DNA of 64,000 nt from the NCBI RefSeq assembly GCF_000341225.1, contig NZ_ANAC01000019.1, positions 62,001-126,000 of the forward strand, in the 5' to 3' direction. The DNA is from Nocardiopsis alba DSM 43377 (GTDB lineage: Bacteria; Actinomycetota; Actinomycetes; Streptosporangiales; Streptosporangiaceae). This document shows positions 37,331 through 47,100 of the stretch, in pieces. Made by a program: the position numbers and the translations under genes. Below the pieces are notes generated by a model. The model had not been told where the DNA came from. It saw only the letters and a program-made list of their open reading frames with translations, and did no database searches. Every line of letters starts with the position of its first letter. Within the stretch, counting starts at the first letter, position 1.

Positions 37331-38734
37331 TCAGCCCCCGACCCCGGAGGGTTCCGCCTCGTCGGGTGCGGGTTCGGGTTCGGGGGACTTCCTCCGACCG
37401 GAACCCAGGACCTCGAAGAAGACGTTGAGCAGCAGCGCGGAGATCGTGGCCGTGACCACCCCCGAGCTCAGGATCATCGAGGCCCAGTCCGGGAAGGCGG
37501 AGAAGAACGTGGGCGAGGCGATCGACAGGATGCCGAGTCCGAGGGAGACCGCCACGATGATCAGGTTGTTGGTGCCCTCGTAGTCCGCCTTGCCCAGGGT
37601 CTGGATACCCGCCGCGGCCACCGAGCCGAACAGCACCAGACCGGTGCCGCCGAGGACGGCCGAGGGGATCACCGCCACGATCTGACCCAGGAACGGGAAG
37701 AGCCCCATCGCGACGAGGAACGCCGCCCCCGTGGCCACCACGTAACGGCTCTTGACCCGGCTCAACGCGATGAGACCGATGTTCTGGCTGAAGGTACTGC
37801 CGGGGAAGGAGTTGAACAGCGGACCCACGACCGCCATGGCGGCGTCGGCGCGGAGGCCGTCCGCCAGACGTCGACCATCGATCCTGCTGCCCACGACCTG
37901 GCCCACGCCGAGGATGTCGGCCATACCCTCGGCCAGGATCACCACCATCACGATCGACATCGTCACGATCGCGGCGACCTGGAACTCCGGCGGACCGAAG
38001 TGGAAGAAGGCGGGCAGGGAGAAGGCCGGCCCCTCGCCCACGGAATCGAGGTCGAGACGGCCCAGGGACGCGGCGAGCAGAGTGCCCAGCAGCATGCCGA
38101 TGAGGATCGCCGAGCGGTTCCACGCACCGCGCAGGACCTTGGTCAGCACCAGGATGATGGCCAGGGTCGCCCCGGCCAGGAGCATGTCGACGCCGGTGGG
38201 CACGCCGTCCTGCCCGCCCTCGGTGATCCAACCGACCGCCACCGGCATCAGCGTGATGCCGATGATGGTGATGACGCTGCCGGTGACGACCGGCGGGAAG
38301 AAACGGATCAGCCCGGCGATGACCGGCGCGATGAGGATGCCGAAGAGCCCCGCGACGATCGACGCGCCGAAGACGACGGGCAGGCCGTGGGAGTCGCCGA
38401 TCGCGATCATCGCGGTGACCGGGGTGAACGAGGTGCCGATGACCAGCGGCATCCGGATGCCGAAGCGCCACACGCCGAGTGTCTGCACCAGGGTCATCAG
38501 GCCGCTGACCAGCAGGGCCGCGCTGATGATGAGGGCGGTATCGGTCGGGTTCAGGCCCAGGGCGGCGGCGACGATCAGCGGCGGGGTGATGACGCCCGTG
38601 TACAGCGACAGGATGTGCTGGAGGCCGTAGACGACCATCTGCCGAAGCGGTGGTCTCTCGTCCTCGGGGCGCTCGTCGACCGCGCGGCCCCGGTCGTCGG
38701 AGCGGGTGTCCGTGCCGCCCTTGGGGAACTTCAT
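37331..38734 (-). CDS. Uracil/xanthine permease (NCS2 nucleobase:cation symporter)
   Basis: A 467-residue NCS2-family transporter with about 14 membrane helices. The N-terminal HILSLYTGVITPPLIVAAALG, the TM3 segment PLVIGTSFTPVTAMIA, and the signature region NSFPGSTFSQNIGLIALSRVKSRYV with its NIGLIALS core are characteristic. The replacement of the usual uracil-type residues suggests the xanthine/urate branch, but specificity is not certain. ATG at 38734 is chosen over an in-frame ATG 99 nt upstream that has no conserved residues. A palindromic site lies 100 bp upstream. Confidence 0.9.
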   Translation of the reverse strand: MKFPKGGTDTRSDDRGRAVDERPEDERPPLRQMVVYGLQHILSLYTGVITPPLIVAAALGLNPTDTALIISAALLVSGLMTLVQTLGVWRFGIRMPLVIGTSFTPVTAMIAIGDSHGLPVVFGASIVAGLFGILIAPVIAGLIRFFPPVVTGSVITIIGITLMPVAVGWITEGGQDGVPTGVDMLLAGATLAIILVLTKVLRGAWNRSAILIGMLLGTLLAASLGRLDLDSVGEGPAFSLPAFFHFGPPEFQVAAIVTMSIVMVVILAEGMADILGVGQVVGSRIDGRRLADGLRADAAMAVVGPLFNSFPGSTFSQNIGLIALSRVKSRYVVATGAAFLVAMGLFPFLGQIVAVIPSAVLGGTGLVLFGSVAAAGIQTLGKADYEGTNNLIIVAVSLGLGILSIASPTFFSAFPDWASMILSSGVVTATISALLLNVFFEVLGSGRRKSPEPEPAPDEAEPSGVGG

Positions 38735-39030
38735 CGTGGCTGGGCCTTCCGGGGTGGTGCGGTGCGGGAGGGCGCCGAACACGGAGGCCGTGTCGTCGCG
38801 CGCCGGGCTCGGAACATGACGCCGAGCGGTCAAATCATCGGATGATCCGAATCAACATGCAAATTCGGGGTGAACGGTTGTAGAAAGACACCAATGCCCT
38901 CCGTTTCGAATTCGCTCCCCTCCGTATCCGTCCCGGGGCGTGCGCATGGCCTCCGCCGCGGTCCGCACACGCTTCACATCGCCCTCCACCGGGGGACTCC
39001 GGCCTCTCCGGACTCCCCTGAGACGACGAC
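38735..39030. promoter_or_regulatory. Upstream region of the nucleobase permease with palindromic site
   Basis: No gene supported here; an open frame at 38894-39073 lacks a ribosome site and family. ATCATCGGATGAT (38834-38846) is a perfect 13-bp palindrome, overlapped by a second, CGGATGATCCG (38839-38849), at about -100 from the permease start. It is a likely operator for a purine- or nitrogen-responsive regulator. Confidence 0.45.
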
Positions 39031-39064
39031 GGGGCCGGCCGCGGCACACCCCGCGACCGGCCCC
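39031..39064 (-). terminator. Terminator after the ABC-F gene
   Basis: GGGGCCGG-C-CGCGG pairs with CCGCG-A-CCGGCCCC around a 6-nt CACACC loop (13 pairs and one mismatch), 46 bp past the ABC-F stop codon at 39111. Confidence 0.7.
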
Positions 39065-39110
39065 GTAACGTGACGAAGACCGCTTTCGACGCCCGCCTCG
39101 ACGGGCTTCC

Positions 39111-40796
39111 CTACCGGGTCCGCGCGACCCTGGACTCGTCCCACACCGGCTCGTCCGACTCGTACACGCGACCATCCGCGCCGAACACCACGAACCGGTC
39201 GAAGCCCCGGGCGAACCAACGGTCGTGCGTGACCGCCAGGACCGTCCCCTTGTAGGCGTCCAACGCCGACTCCAACGCCTCGGCCGACACCACGTCCAGG
39301 TTGTCGGTGGGCTCGTCCAACAGCAGCATCGTCGCCCCCGACAACTCCAGCAACAGCACCTGGAAGCGGGCCTGCTGACCGCCCGATAGCGTGTCGAAGG
39401 TCTGCTCGGCGCAGAGCGCCAGTTCATAGCGGTCCAGGGCACGACCAGCCTCGTCGCGGGGCACCCCCTTACGGGTCCCCGCCCCGTTGTGCAGGATGTC
39501 CAGGAGCGTGCGTCCGACGAACTCCGGATGCTCGTGGGTCTGGGCGAACCACCCCGGCAGTACCCGGGCGCCCAGACGGGCCCGCCCGGTGTGCGCCACC
39601 GGCTCCACCCGCTCGCGCTCCTCCTCCGGGACCTCCGAGGACGCCGGATCGTCCCCGCCCCGGGCGAGCAACCGCAGGAAGTGCGACTTACCGGAACCGT
39701 TGGACCCCAGGACACCGATCCGGTCGCCGTACCAGACCTCCAGATCGAAGGGGCGCATCAGCCCGGTCAGCTCCAGCCCCTCGCACACCAGGGCCCGTTT
39801 GCCGGTCCGTCCCCCGCGCAACCGCATCCGCAGGTTCTGCTCCCGAGGAGGGCCTTCGGGCGGCCCCACCTCCTCGAAACGTCGCAGGCGGGTGCGCGCG
39901 GACTGATAGCGGGTGGCCATGTCCGAGTTGTAGGACGCCTTCTGCTTGTACATGGCCACCAGGTCCCGGAGCTTGGCGTGCTCCTCGTCCCAACGGCGAC
40001 GCAGCTCCTCCAACCGGGCGAACCTCTCCCGCCGGGCCTCGTGGTAGGTGTCGAAGGAACCTCCGTGCACCCACGCGCCGTTACCCGCCGGGCCCGTCTC
40101 GACCGTGACGATCCGATCGGGGACCCGACCGAGCAGCTCACGATCGTGCGAGACGAACAACAACGTCTTGGGGGAGGAGAGCAGCGCCTCCTCCAGCCAC
40201 CGCTTCCCGGGAACGTCCAGATAGTTGTCGGGCTCGTCCAACAACAGCACCGGTGCCGGCCCGCGCAACAGCGCCTCGACGACCAGACGCTTCTGCTCGC
40301 CCCCGGACAGGGTGCGCACCTCACGCCACCGGCAGCCCATGTACGAGACCCCGAGCGCCGCCTCACAGCACTGGTCCCACACCACCTCGGCGTCGTAGCC
40401 TCCCGCGTCGGCGTAGCGGGTGATCGCCTCGGCGTAGCGCATCTGGGTCCGCTCGTCCTCGGAGACCATCATCGCCTCCTCGGCCCGCTCCAGCTCCGCG
40501 TGGGTCCGGCGCACCGATGGCGAGGAGACCGACACCAGCAGTTCGTGCACGGTGGTCGCGTCCCGCACGTGCCCCACGAACTGCGGCATCACCCCGAGCT
40601 CGCCGGTCACGGTCACGGCTCCGGAGCCGGCCCTCGCCTCTCCCCGGATCAGCCGCAACAGTGTGCTCTTACCGGAACCGTTCGCGCCGACGAGTGCGGT
40701 CCTGGACCCCTCGCCGACCTTGAACGACACCTCGTCCAGCAGCACTCTCCCGTCCGGGAGCGTGTAGGTGACCCGGTCGACGTCGATATGGCCCAC
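39111..40796 (-). CDS. ABC-F family ATP-binding protein
   Basis: A 561-residue soluble protein with two ABC cassettes and no membrane domain, the ABC-F layout of ribosome-associated translation factors and antibiotic-resistance proteins. The first cassette has GANGSGKST, LSGGEQKRL and LLLDEPDNYLD. The inter-domain linker (about 240-320) is charged and helical. The second cassette has GSNGSGKSH (His replaces the usual Thr/Ser), LSGGQQARF and LLLDEPTDNLD. AGGAGG at 40806-40811 sits inside a possible longer frame (ATG 40814) and is 9 nt before GTG 40796, so GTG is taken as the start. Ribosome protection is possible but unproven. Confidence 0.88.
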   Translation of the reverse strand: MGHIDVDRVTYTLPDGRVLLDEVSFKVGEGSRTALVGANGSGKSTLLRLIRGEARAGSGAVTVTGELGVMPQFVGHVRDATTVHELLVSVSSPSVRRTHAELERAEEAMMVSEDERTQMRYAEAITRYADAGGYDAEVVWDQCCEAALGVSYMGCRWREVRTLSGGEQKRLVVEALLRGPAPVLLLDEPDNYLDVPGKRWLEEALLSSPKTLLFVSHDRELLGRVPDRIVTVETGPAGNGAWVHGGSFDTYHEARRERFARLEELRRRWDEEHAKLRDLVAMYKQKASYNSDMATRYQSARTRLRRFEEVGPPEGPPREQNLRMRLRGGRTGKRALVCEGLELTGLMRPFDLEVWYGDRIGVLGSNGSGKSHFLRLLARGGDDPASSEVPEEERERVEPVAHTGRARLGARVLPGWFAQTHEHPEFVGRTLLDILHNGAGTRKGVPRDEAGRALDRYELALCAEQTFDTLSGGQQARFQVLLLELSGATMLLLDEPTDNLDVVSAEALESALDAYKGTVLAVTHDRWFARGFDRFVVFGADGRVYESDEPVWDESRVARTR

Positions 40797-41007
40797 GACC
40801 GTACCCCTCCTCATGACCTCGCACGGTCTTCCGTGCCCGGGAAGATTTCCATGCGAGGGGGCCGCGGGGCAACGGCTTTTCCCGTTCGACGGTCGGAGAC
40901 GGAAGACAAGGACGGCCCCGGTGGCGGGACCGCCGTGACCAGGGGGTAACGTGCCGTTCGCCCGGAATCGACCTTCCTCACCGGGCGGGATGCGGAAGAA
41001 GTACACG

Positions 41008-41970
41008 ATGACGGTCATCAAGCAGGTCGCCGACTTCGTCGGCCGATGGTTCGCGGTCCTGGTCCTGGCGGGGGCGCTCGTCGGGCTCGCGCTGCCCTCC
41101 CAGGCGGCGCAGATCACCCCGCACGTATCCCTGCTGCTCGGCGTCATCATGTTCGGCATGGGCCTGAGCATGCGCCCGGCGGACTTCCGGATCGTGGCCC
41201 GTCACCCGGGCGCCGTCCTGCTCGGTGTCCTCGCCCAGTACACGATCATGCCGCTGCTGGGATGGGGCATCGCCCACGCGTTCGGGTTGCCGCCCCTGCT
41301 GGTGGTCGGCATGATCCTGGTGGGTGCCTCGCCAGGGGGTACCTCGTCGAATGTCATCGTGTATTTGGCCAGGGGAGACGTCGCCCTGTCCGTGGCGATG
41401 ACCTCCATCTCCACTCTGCTGGCGCCGTTCATCACCCCGCTGCTGGTCCTGGCCCTGGCCGGCTCGACCCTGGACGTCTCCGCCGGGGACATGTTCCTGT
41501 CCATCCTCCAGGTCGTGCTACTCCCGGTCGTGGGCGGTCTCCTGCTGCGTACCTTCGCCGGACGCCTGGTGGCCGGGATCCTGCCCGTACTGCCCCTGAT
41601 CTCGGTGCTCGGCATCGTGCTGGTCGTCACCGGGGTGGTCGGAGCCAACGCCGACGCCGTCATGACCACCGGACTCCTCCTGGGGTTGGCCGTGATCGCG
41701 CACAACACCCTCGGCCTGGCCCTGGGCTACCTGGTGGGTCTGGCCGGGCGCCTGCCCGAGACCGGCCGTCGCGCCCTGAGCGTCGAGGTCGGCATGCAGA
41801 ACTCGGGGCTGGCCGCGAGCCTGGCCACCGCGCACTTCGAGCCGCTCGCCGCCCTGCCCGGAGCGCTGTTCTCGGTCTGGCACAACCTCTCCGGGGCCGC
41901 CGTGGCCACCTTCTGGGCCCGCCGTCCCCCGGCGACCGAAGGGGACCGGGAGGAGACCCCCGCCCCCTGA
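41008..41970 (+). CDS. Bile acid:sodium symporter family protein (BASS)
   Basis: A 320-residue membrane transporter of the BASS/SBF family with about ten helices. FGMGLSMRPADFRIVARHPG, VGASPGGTSSNVIVYLARGDVALSV and the late VEVGMQNSGLAASLA segment carry the family's Na+-binding and crossover motifs. In bacteria these proteins take up organic anions such as pantoate or keto acids rather than bile acids. ATG 41008 is preferred because of GGAAGA 8 nt upstream; two in-frame starts lie 18 and 57 nt earlier. The ABC-F gene is divergent. Confidence 0.88.
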   Translation: MTVIKQVADFVGRWFAVLVLAGALVGLALPSQAAQITPHVSLLLGVIMFGMGLSMRPADFRIVARHPGAVLLGVLAQYTIMPLLGWGIAHAFGLPPLLVVGMILVGASPGGTSSNVIVYLARGDVALSVAMTSISTLLAPFITPLLVLALAGSTLDVSAGDMFLSILQVVLLPVVGGLLLRTFAGRLVAGILPVLPLISVLGIVLVVTGVVGANADAVMTTGLLLGLAVIAHNTLGLALGYLVGLAGRLPETGRRALSVEVGMQNSGLAASLATAHFEPLAALPGALFSVWHNLSGAAVATFWARRPPATEGDREETPAP

Positions 41971-42048
41971 GCCTCCGGGGTTGCCGGGCCGCCGGAGCGC
42001 GTGGCAGGCTCTGCCTTCCACATCCCCCGAACACGAGGACGGATACGC

Positions 42049-42213
42049 GTGGCCGCCCGTAAGAAGAAGCGCAAGCCCGGTAAGGGAAGGAACGACATCC
42101 GGCGGGGACCCACCCGCGACCCCGGCCCCACCGGCAACGTCGGCTGTTACTTCCTGCTGATCTCGATGCTCGTCATCGGACTGGTGATCGTCCTGTTGGA
42201 ACTGTTCACCTGA
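42049..42213 (+). CDS. Small basic tail-anchored membrane protein (54 aa)
   Basis: A very basic N-terminus (AARKKKRKPGKGRNDIRRGP) is followed by a single hydrophobic helix, residues about 33-51 (CYFLLISMLVIGLVIVLLEL). GTG start with AGGACGG upstream. The arrangement suggests an inner-membrane protein with a positive cytoplasmic tail that may bind nucleic acid or acidic lipids. A perfect-stem terminator follows. I do not know the family. Confidence 0.65.
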   Translation: MAARKKKRKPGKGRNDIRRGPTRDPGPTGNVGCYFLLISMLVIGLVIVLLELFT

Positions 42214-42228
42214 CCCGCCCGCGCCGCG

Positions 42229-42252
42229 CTTCGGGACGAAACCGTCCCGAAG
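42229..42252 (+). terminator. Hairpin terminator
   Basis: CTTCGGGACG (42229-42238) and CGTCCCGAAG (42243-42252) form a perfect 10-bp stem with an AAAC loop, 16 bp after the 54-aa gene. A second stem, GAAACCTC/GAGGTTTC with a 13-nt loop, lies just beyond at 42257-42285. Confidence 0.7.
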
Positions 42253-42388
42253 TCGCGAAACCTCCGGTCGGCGAGGAGAGGTTTCCCCGCGAACCCGGGA
42301 CCCACACCGAGTGGCCCTGTCCTCAAGCGGCCGGCGGTCATCACCGAAAGTCATGGACCCATCACGATGTGCCTGTCAGGGTGGTCGT

Positions 42389-42607
42389 ATGACCGAGCGA
42401 CACCGTCTCGTGGTCCCCTGCTCCGGGTTCCTCGTACTCGCCCTGCTCTCCACCTCGGGGGTGTTCGTCGAGCGACTCGTCAACTGCACGGCCACCGGGC
42501 CACCACCACGGATCACGGCCGCCGCCACATGCTCGGGCGAGCGGAGGCGCACACCCCGCGGTCACGTCCCCCGATGGCGTAGGCCCCCCTACTGCACCCA
42601 CCACTGA
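42389..42607 (+). CDS. Possible small secreted/membrane peptide (72 aa), doubtful
   Basis: An open frame with a GGGTGG-like site before ATG, an N-terminal hydrophobic segment (LVVPCSGFLVLALLSTSG) and a Cys/Arg/Pro-rich tail. Third positions are GC-rich, as in real genes here, but the tail composition is odd and no family is recognised. Confidence 0.3.
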   Translation: MTERHRLVVPCSGFLVLALLSTSGVFVERLVNCTATGPPPRITAAATCSGERRRTPRGHVPRWRRPPYCTHH

Positions 42608-43115
42608 CCAGGGAGTACCCGTGAAACCCAGAAGACCCGGTCGTTGACCTTCCGCCCGGGGCCTGTGCCGGATCCCGGGCGGACCGCCGACCCCCGTCAA
42701 CGAGTGACGGGGGTACCAACACGGGAATCTGCCGGAGACACTCGAGGCTCAACGGACCGGACGGGCCCCGCCGAAGTCGAGGCCCGAGGGGCCCCGAAAC
42801 GAGGGAGGCCCCACACGTCCCGCCCCTCCGGGTCGTGAACGGCACCGGGAAGGTCGGGAACTGTCCCGAGAATCGCAAGAGAGCCTTCGAAGCAGTACCC
42901 GAAGGGTTTAGGGCAAAGAATTTCCAGAATCCCAGAACCCGGCTCTGAACTGTGATAACGCGAAATCCACCAGTGGCCGTCCGTTCGATCCGCCGCCCTT
43001 GCGCACGGAGGAACACGCGGTGTTCGGGGGGAATTCATCCACGCTTCGACCCCTCCCACGACCCCCGGGACGTCCCCCTCGCGCCCCGGGAATCGGATGT
43101 CGGATACTGGTGCGC
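42608..43115. other. Gene-free region with a perfect hairpin
   Basis: About 500 bp without a supported gene. ACCCCCGTCA (42690-42699) and TGACGGGGGT (42705-42714) form a perfect 10-bp stem with a 5-nt loop, a likely terminator. A GATACT hexamer (43103-43108) ends 7 bp before the next ATG, suggesting that gene has a leaderless transcript. Confidence 0.5.
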
Positions 43116-43664
43116 ATGGCGATCATCTACAAGGCCGTACTCGACCCGGACAAACCGACCCTGATCGGTGCATGGCTCGACGGACGGTCATGGGCCGGAG
43201 ACGGCCCCACCGAGATCCTCGGCTCCTACCGGTTCGACGACCCCGAAGGCGAGGTCGGGATCGAGAACTTCCTGGTCCGACGTGGCGAACGACTGCTCCA
43301 CGTGCCGCTGACCTACCGCGGCGCCCCTCTCAGCGGCGCCGAGGAACACCTGGTCGGCACCATGGACCACTCCGTCCTCGGAGAACGCTGGGTCTACGAC
43401 GGCACCGGCGACGAGACCGCCGTCGCCTGCTTCCGCCGAGCCTTGGAGGGCGCGCAGGAACAGGCCGCACTGGAGATCCGGGACGGAGACCGCGAACTCG
43501 GGACCAGGGAACAGACGGTCCTGATCTCCAGGGAGACCGACGGTCGGACCTCCGGCGAGGGACGCGTCGACATCCCCCACGTCCTGGATCGGGCCACCGA
43601 GGGCCCCACGCGACTCGTCGCCCGCTGGGACGGCGGCCGGGCCGTGGTCGCGACCCTGGGCTGA
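43116..43664 (+). CDS. Maltokinase N-terminal cap-like domain protein
   Basis: A 182-residue protein resembling the stand-alone form of the cap domain that precedes the kinase fold in mycobacterial maltokinase. Typical pieces are MAIIYKAVLDPDKPTLIGAW, GSYRFDDPEGEVGIENFLV, HVPLTYRGAPLSGAEEHLVG and HSVLGERWVYDG. The kinase domain is absent, so catalysis is not expected. ATG follows a possible -10 box directly with no ribosome site, fitting a leaderless mRNA. It may bind sugar-phosphate or a partner; function is unknown. Confidence 0.78.
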   Translation: MAIIYKAVLDPDKPTLIGAWLDGRSWAGDGPTEILGSYRFDDPEGEVGIENFLVRRGERLLHVPLTYRGAPLSGAEEHLVGTMDHSVLGERWVYDGTGDETAVACFRRALEGAQEQAALEIRDGDRELGTREQTVLISRETDGRTSGEGRVDIPHVLDRATEGPTRLVARWDGGRAVVATLG

Positions 43665-43729
43665 CCTCCGCCCCACCGACGGCATCGCCCCCGGGGCGTC
43701 GTGTCGGTGGGGTGTGGTTGTCTCTTCCC

Positions 43730-44088
43730 ATGGCTGTCGAGATCGAGCGGTTCCTCAGATTGGTCGACGCGCTCCCGGAGAGCACGCACCAGGACTCGGA
43801 GCGGTACACCACTTTCAGGGTGCGGGCAGACCCTTCGGCTACCTGTGGCCCGACACCGCCACCGTGGGCCTCAAACAACCCCTGTGGGAGCAGGCCGCCC
43901 TGGTCGCCGAACGCCCCGACGTCTTCGAGGTCCAGTTCACCACCGGCGAGTTCGGCTGGGTGGTGGTCCACCTCGACGGCATCGAACTGGACGAACTCGG
44001 CGAGCTCACCCTGGAGGCCTGGTACCTGACGGTGCCCGACGAACTCCGGGAGAGCGCGCCGACCCCCGCCGCCCTGATCTCCGCCTGA
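43730..44088 (+). pseudogene. MmcQ/YjbR-family gene with one-base frameshift
   Basis: The frame from ATG 43730 encodes MAVEIERFLRLVDALPES and continues to YTTFRVR, then loses similarity. The neighbouring frame from about 43825 onward encodes the rest of a YjbR/MmcQ (double-wing) protein: GRPFGYLWPDTATVGLK, FEVQFTTGEFGWVVVHLDG and the C-terminus to 44088. Joining them needs one extra base near the GCGGGCAG run at about 43825-43832. Combined length would be about 119 residues, the family norm. Either a real one-base deletion or a sequencing error in a short G run explains it. Confidence 0.75.
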
Positions 44089-44145
44089 CCCCGCCCGTCA
44101 CCCCGGCACCGATCCCGAACTGCTCCGACCTCATCCGTGCCCGGA

Positions 44146-47100
44146 TCAACCTCCGACGACCTCTTCGCGTCTCGGTAGGAGGGTCCTCAAGGTCTGAAAG
44201 TGGTAGCGGCCGGACCAGGCGGTGTGGTCACCGATCACGTAGAGGCGACGCTTGGCGCGGCTGGCCGCCACGTTCAACAGGTTCGGTGTTCGGGCGGCCC
44301 AATCCATCGCGCCCTCCCGGTCGGGAGCCCCACCGAGCACGAAGACCACCACCGAGGCCTCCTTGCCCTGGGACGTATGGATGGTGCCCGTGCGACCGAA
44401 GGGCACCCCGTATCTACGGGTGATTCCTGGCAGTTTCTCGGCCACGTCCTTGAACGGTGCCAGTACGAACACATCGTCCATATCGTGTTCCCGGGCCTGA
44501 AGACCTGTGAGCAACCATTCCAGGCCCTCGCCCTCGGCGGGCCTCCAATGCCCCACAGGGTTCGACGCTGCGGCGGGGACGTGCACCCATTGACTGGGAG
44601 GAAGCTCCGAAGCCCCCCGGTCCGGGGTACCGAAGACCATCATGCCTCCGTAGGCGACGGAGTTGGAGACGGAGAACATGGGTTCGTCGCACCGGCGATG
44701 AACCCGGAGGGGGGAGCCCACCCAGAGGGGCTCCCCCTCGTCACGTTCGAGAAGTGTTCCCAACGGGGTCACGGCGTCGGACAGAGTCTGCACCGAAGTT
44801 CTGGCCGGGATCCAACGCCTCTCGACCCCGAACCGCCTCCCCAAGTGCTCTTGGGCGGGTGTCGACAAGGTGGTGACGGGCTCCAACTGGAGTGGGTCTC
44901 CCACCACCACCGCGCGACGAGAACGCCACAGAGCACCGACGACCTGTTGGGGAGTGGCCTGCCCGGCCTCGTCCACCAGAAGCCATCCCAGGGATTCGGA
45001 GTCGAAGGCCTTGAAGGTCCGGGCGAAGGAGGCGAAGGTCGACGACATCACCGGTACGACGAGGAACAGACCCCTCAAGGCTTCCCTCAGGGCCTCGTCC
45101 TTCGCGCCTCGGGCGTTACCGGACATGGCCTCTGTGGCGGCGTGCAGGATCTTGGACATCCTGCCGGGGACCGCGCGAACGAACGCCTCGTGTGCTTCGA
45201 GCGCGGCCAGGAAGACCTCGGTTCTCGCCCGGATCAGTTCCGGATCGCTCCAGGGTGCGCCCAGCTCACGTTTCTCGTCATCATCGATGAGTTCGCCGAC
45301 AGGAACGTACCCCGGCCACCGGCGCTCGACCGCGGCCACCCGTGACTCCAGCGTCGCCAGGAGTGCGGCGGCCTTCCGCAGCAGCTCACGCACCCGATCC
45401 AGCTCGATCTCGGCTCGCTCATGAGCACGATCCTTCTCTTCCAGAGCCCGGACGCACTCTCGTTCGCGTTCCTCGGCGGAACGTAGCCGTACGATGATCC
45501 GCTCATCGATACGCTGCCATTCCTTGAGACGACGGCCGAGGGAGAAGACCACGTCCCAGAAACCCGGTTTGAACCGCCAGTGGCGTGAGCGCTCGGATTC
45601 GACCTCGCGCAGGATCTCACCGGCCTCCTCGCTCTCCTTCTTCGCGGAGGAGAGCTCGGCTCGGGATCGCTCCACAACCGTCTCCTGTACCCGACGACGG
45701 TCCTCCGCCTCTTGAGAGCGGCGAAGCGCGACAGGGAGTTCGTCCAATAGACGAGCGGCCTCGACACGTTCGGCGACCAGTCGGTCCCGTTCACGAAGCG
45801 CCTTGTCGAACGAGACGATCGCTTGGCGCCATCGTTCCTGAGCGGGACGTGGATCGGCCCGATCGCTCTCGTGGAGTTTCTTGAGCAAGGCTCGCATCCC
45901 ATGCTCGCCTCGGGTACGGCCGGGGCGATTCCCCCACCAGAAACGATTGACGAAGTTGCGTCGGTTGCGTGCGTTTCCCAGCTGCGCGGCCAGGGTCCCC
46001 CACGCCTCTTGCCCCTCGTCGAGCATGGTGGTCGCGATCGTGGCGAAGTAATCGGCTCCGGACCACCGGTCGTCGATGGCGCTCCGAGCGGGGATCTCCT
46101 TGGTGACGTTGTCGACGGCCCCGTTGTTCGCCGAGGAGACGACTATCTCGAAGCCGGCCAGATCGGGGTGGAGCCGGGAGAAGGAGACGCTCCCACGATC
46201 GGTCTCCCAACCGATCCGGCCTGAGAATGCCTCCCAGGGTTTGGTGAACCTCGTCAGAACCCGGGCCCGATCCACCACGACCTGGGCGACCAGGTCGCGA
46301 AGAAGAGTGGTCTTTCCCGTACCCGGAGGGCCATTGACCGCGAACAGACCGGCGCTCGGCCCGAGCGAGGCGGTGATGGTGTTGACCGCGATCTGCTGAC
46401 TCAACACCAATGGGTGGCTGTCCTTCGCGGGCCAGCGTCCGGCCGGGGTCAGCGAGGGACGCACCCGGTGGATGGCTTCGGCCCCTTCTGTGCGTACATC
46501 CTGCCGGCGCAAGGCGTTCACCTCGTCGGTGGACGACAGATACGCGCGCAACGCCGATCCGTAGTCCCCCTTGCGTACCGCCGAGGAGACCTTGACCAGG
46601 TCTTCGGCGATGAAACTGTTCAGAATCGGTGTGTCGGTTACGTCCATGGAAGGGACGGTGGGGAGATCGGTGTCACCTCGCATTACCGCGAGAAGGAACT
46701 CCTGACGTTCCCGCTCGGCCTCGTGTTCCTTGACATGGACGGCGTGGCTCTTGATCCGGATATCGAGAGCGAGGTGCCCCTCCACTCCGAGGAGAGAGGA
46801 GACCACGCGAGATAGGGCCTCCAACTCTCGGTAGGACAAGACCCTGCCGCGCTCCCCGGTATCCGCCACGGCAGGCCGTCCCTCGGTGCCTTCGATGGAC
46901 GTCTCCGCCGAGGCCGACACCTCCAGGTCCACCCCGGAAAGAGACAGGGAGCCGGCTACCTCGGCGGACGCCTTCAGAGAGGCGCGCACGGCCTCCCAGA
47001 GTTCCACCAGAGGGGCGGTGATCAGTCCTCCGTCCACCAAGGACAACAGGGCTCGTGTGGGCTTGGGGCCGGGTTCGGCGACCAACCAGTCGTACAGTTC

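Noticed and set aside
38894..39073. Small open frame between the permease and the ABC-F gene
   Set aside because: No ribosome site, no family likeness, and it runs through the ABC-F terminator hairpin.
43825..43840. Programmed frameshifting in the YjbR-type gene
   Set aside because: No slippery heptamer or downstream pseudoknot is visible, and this family is not known to use recoding; deletion or sequencing error is simpler.
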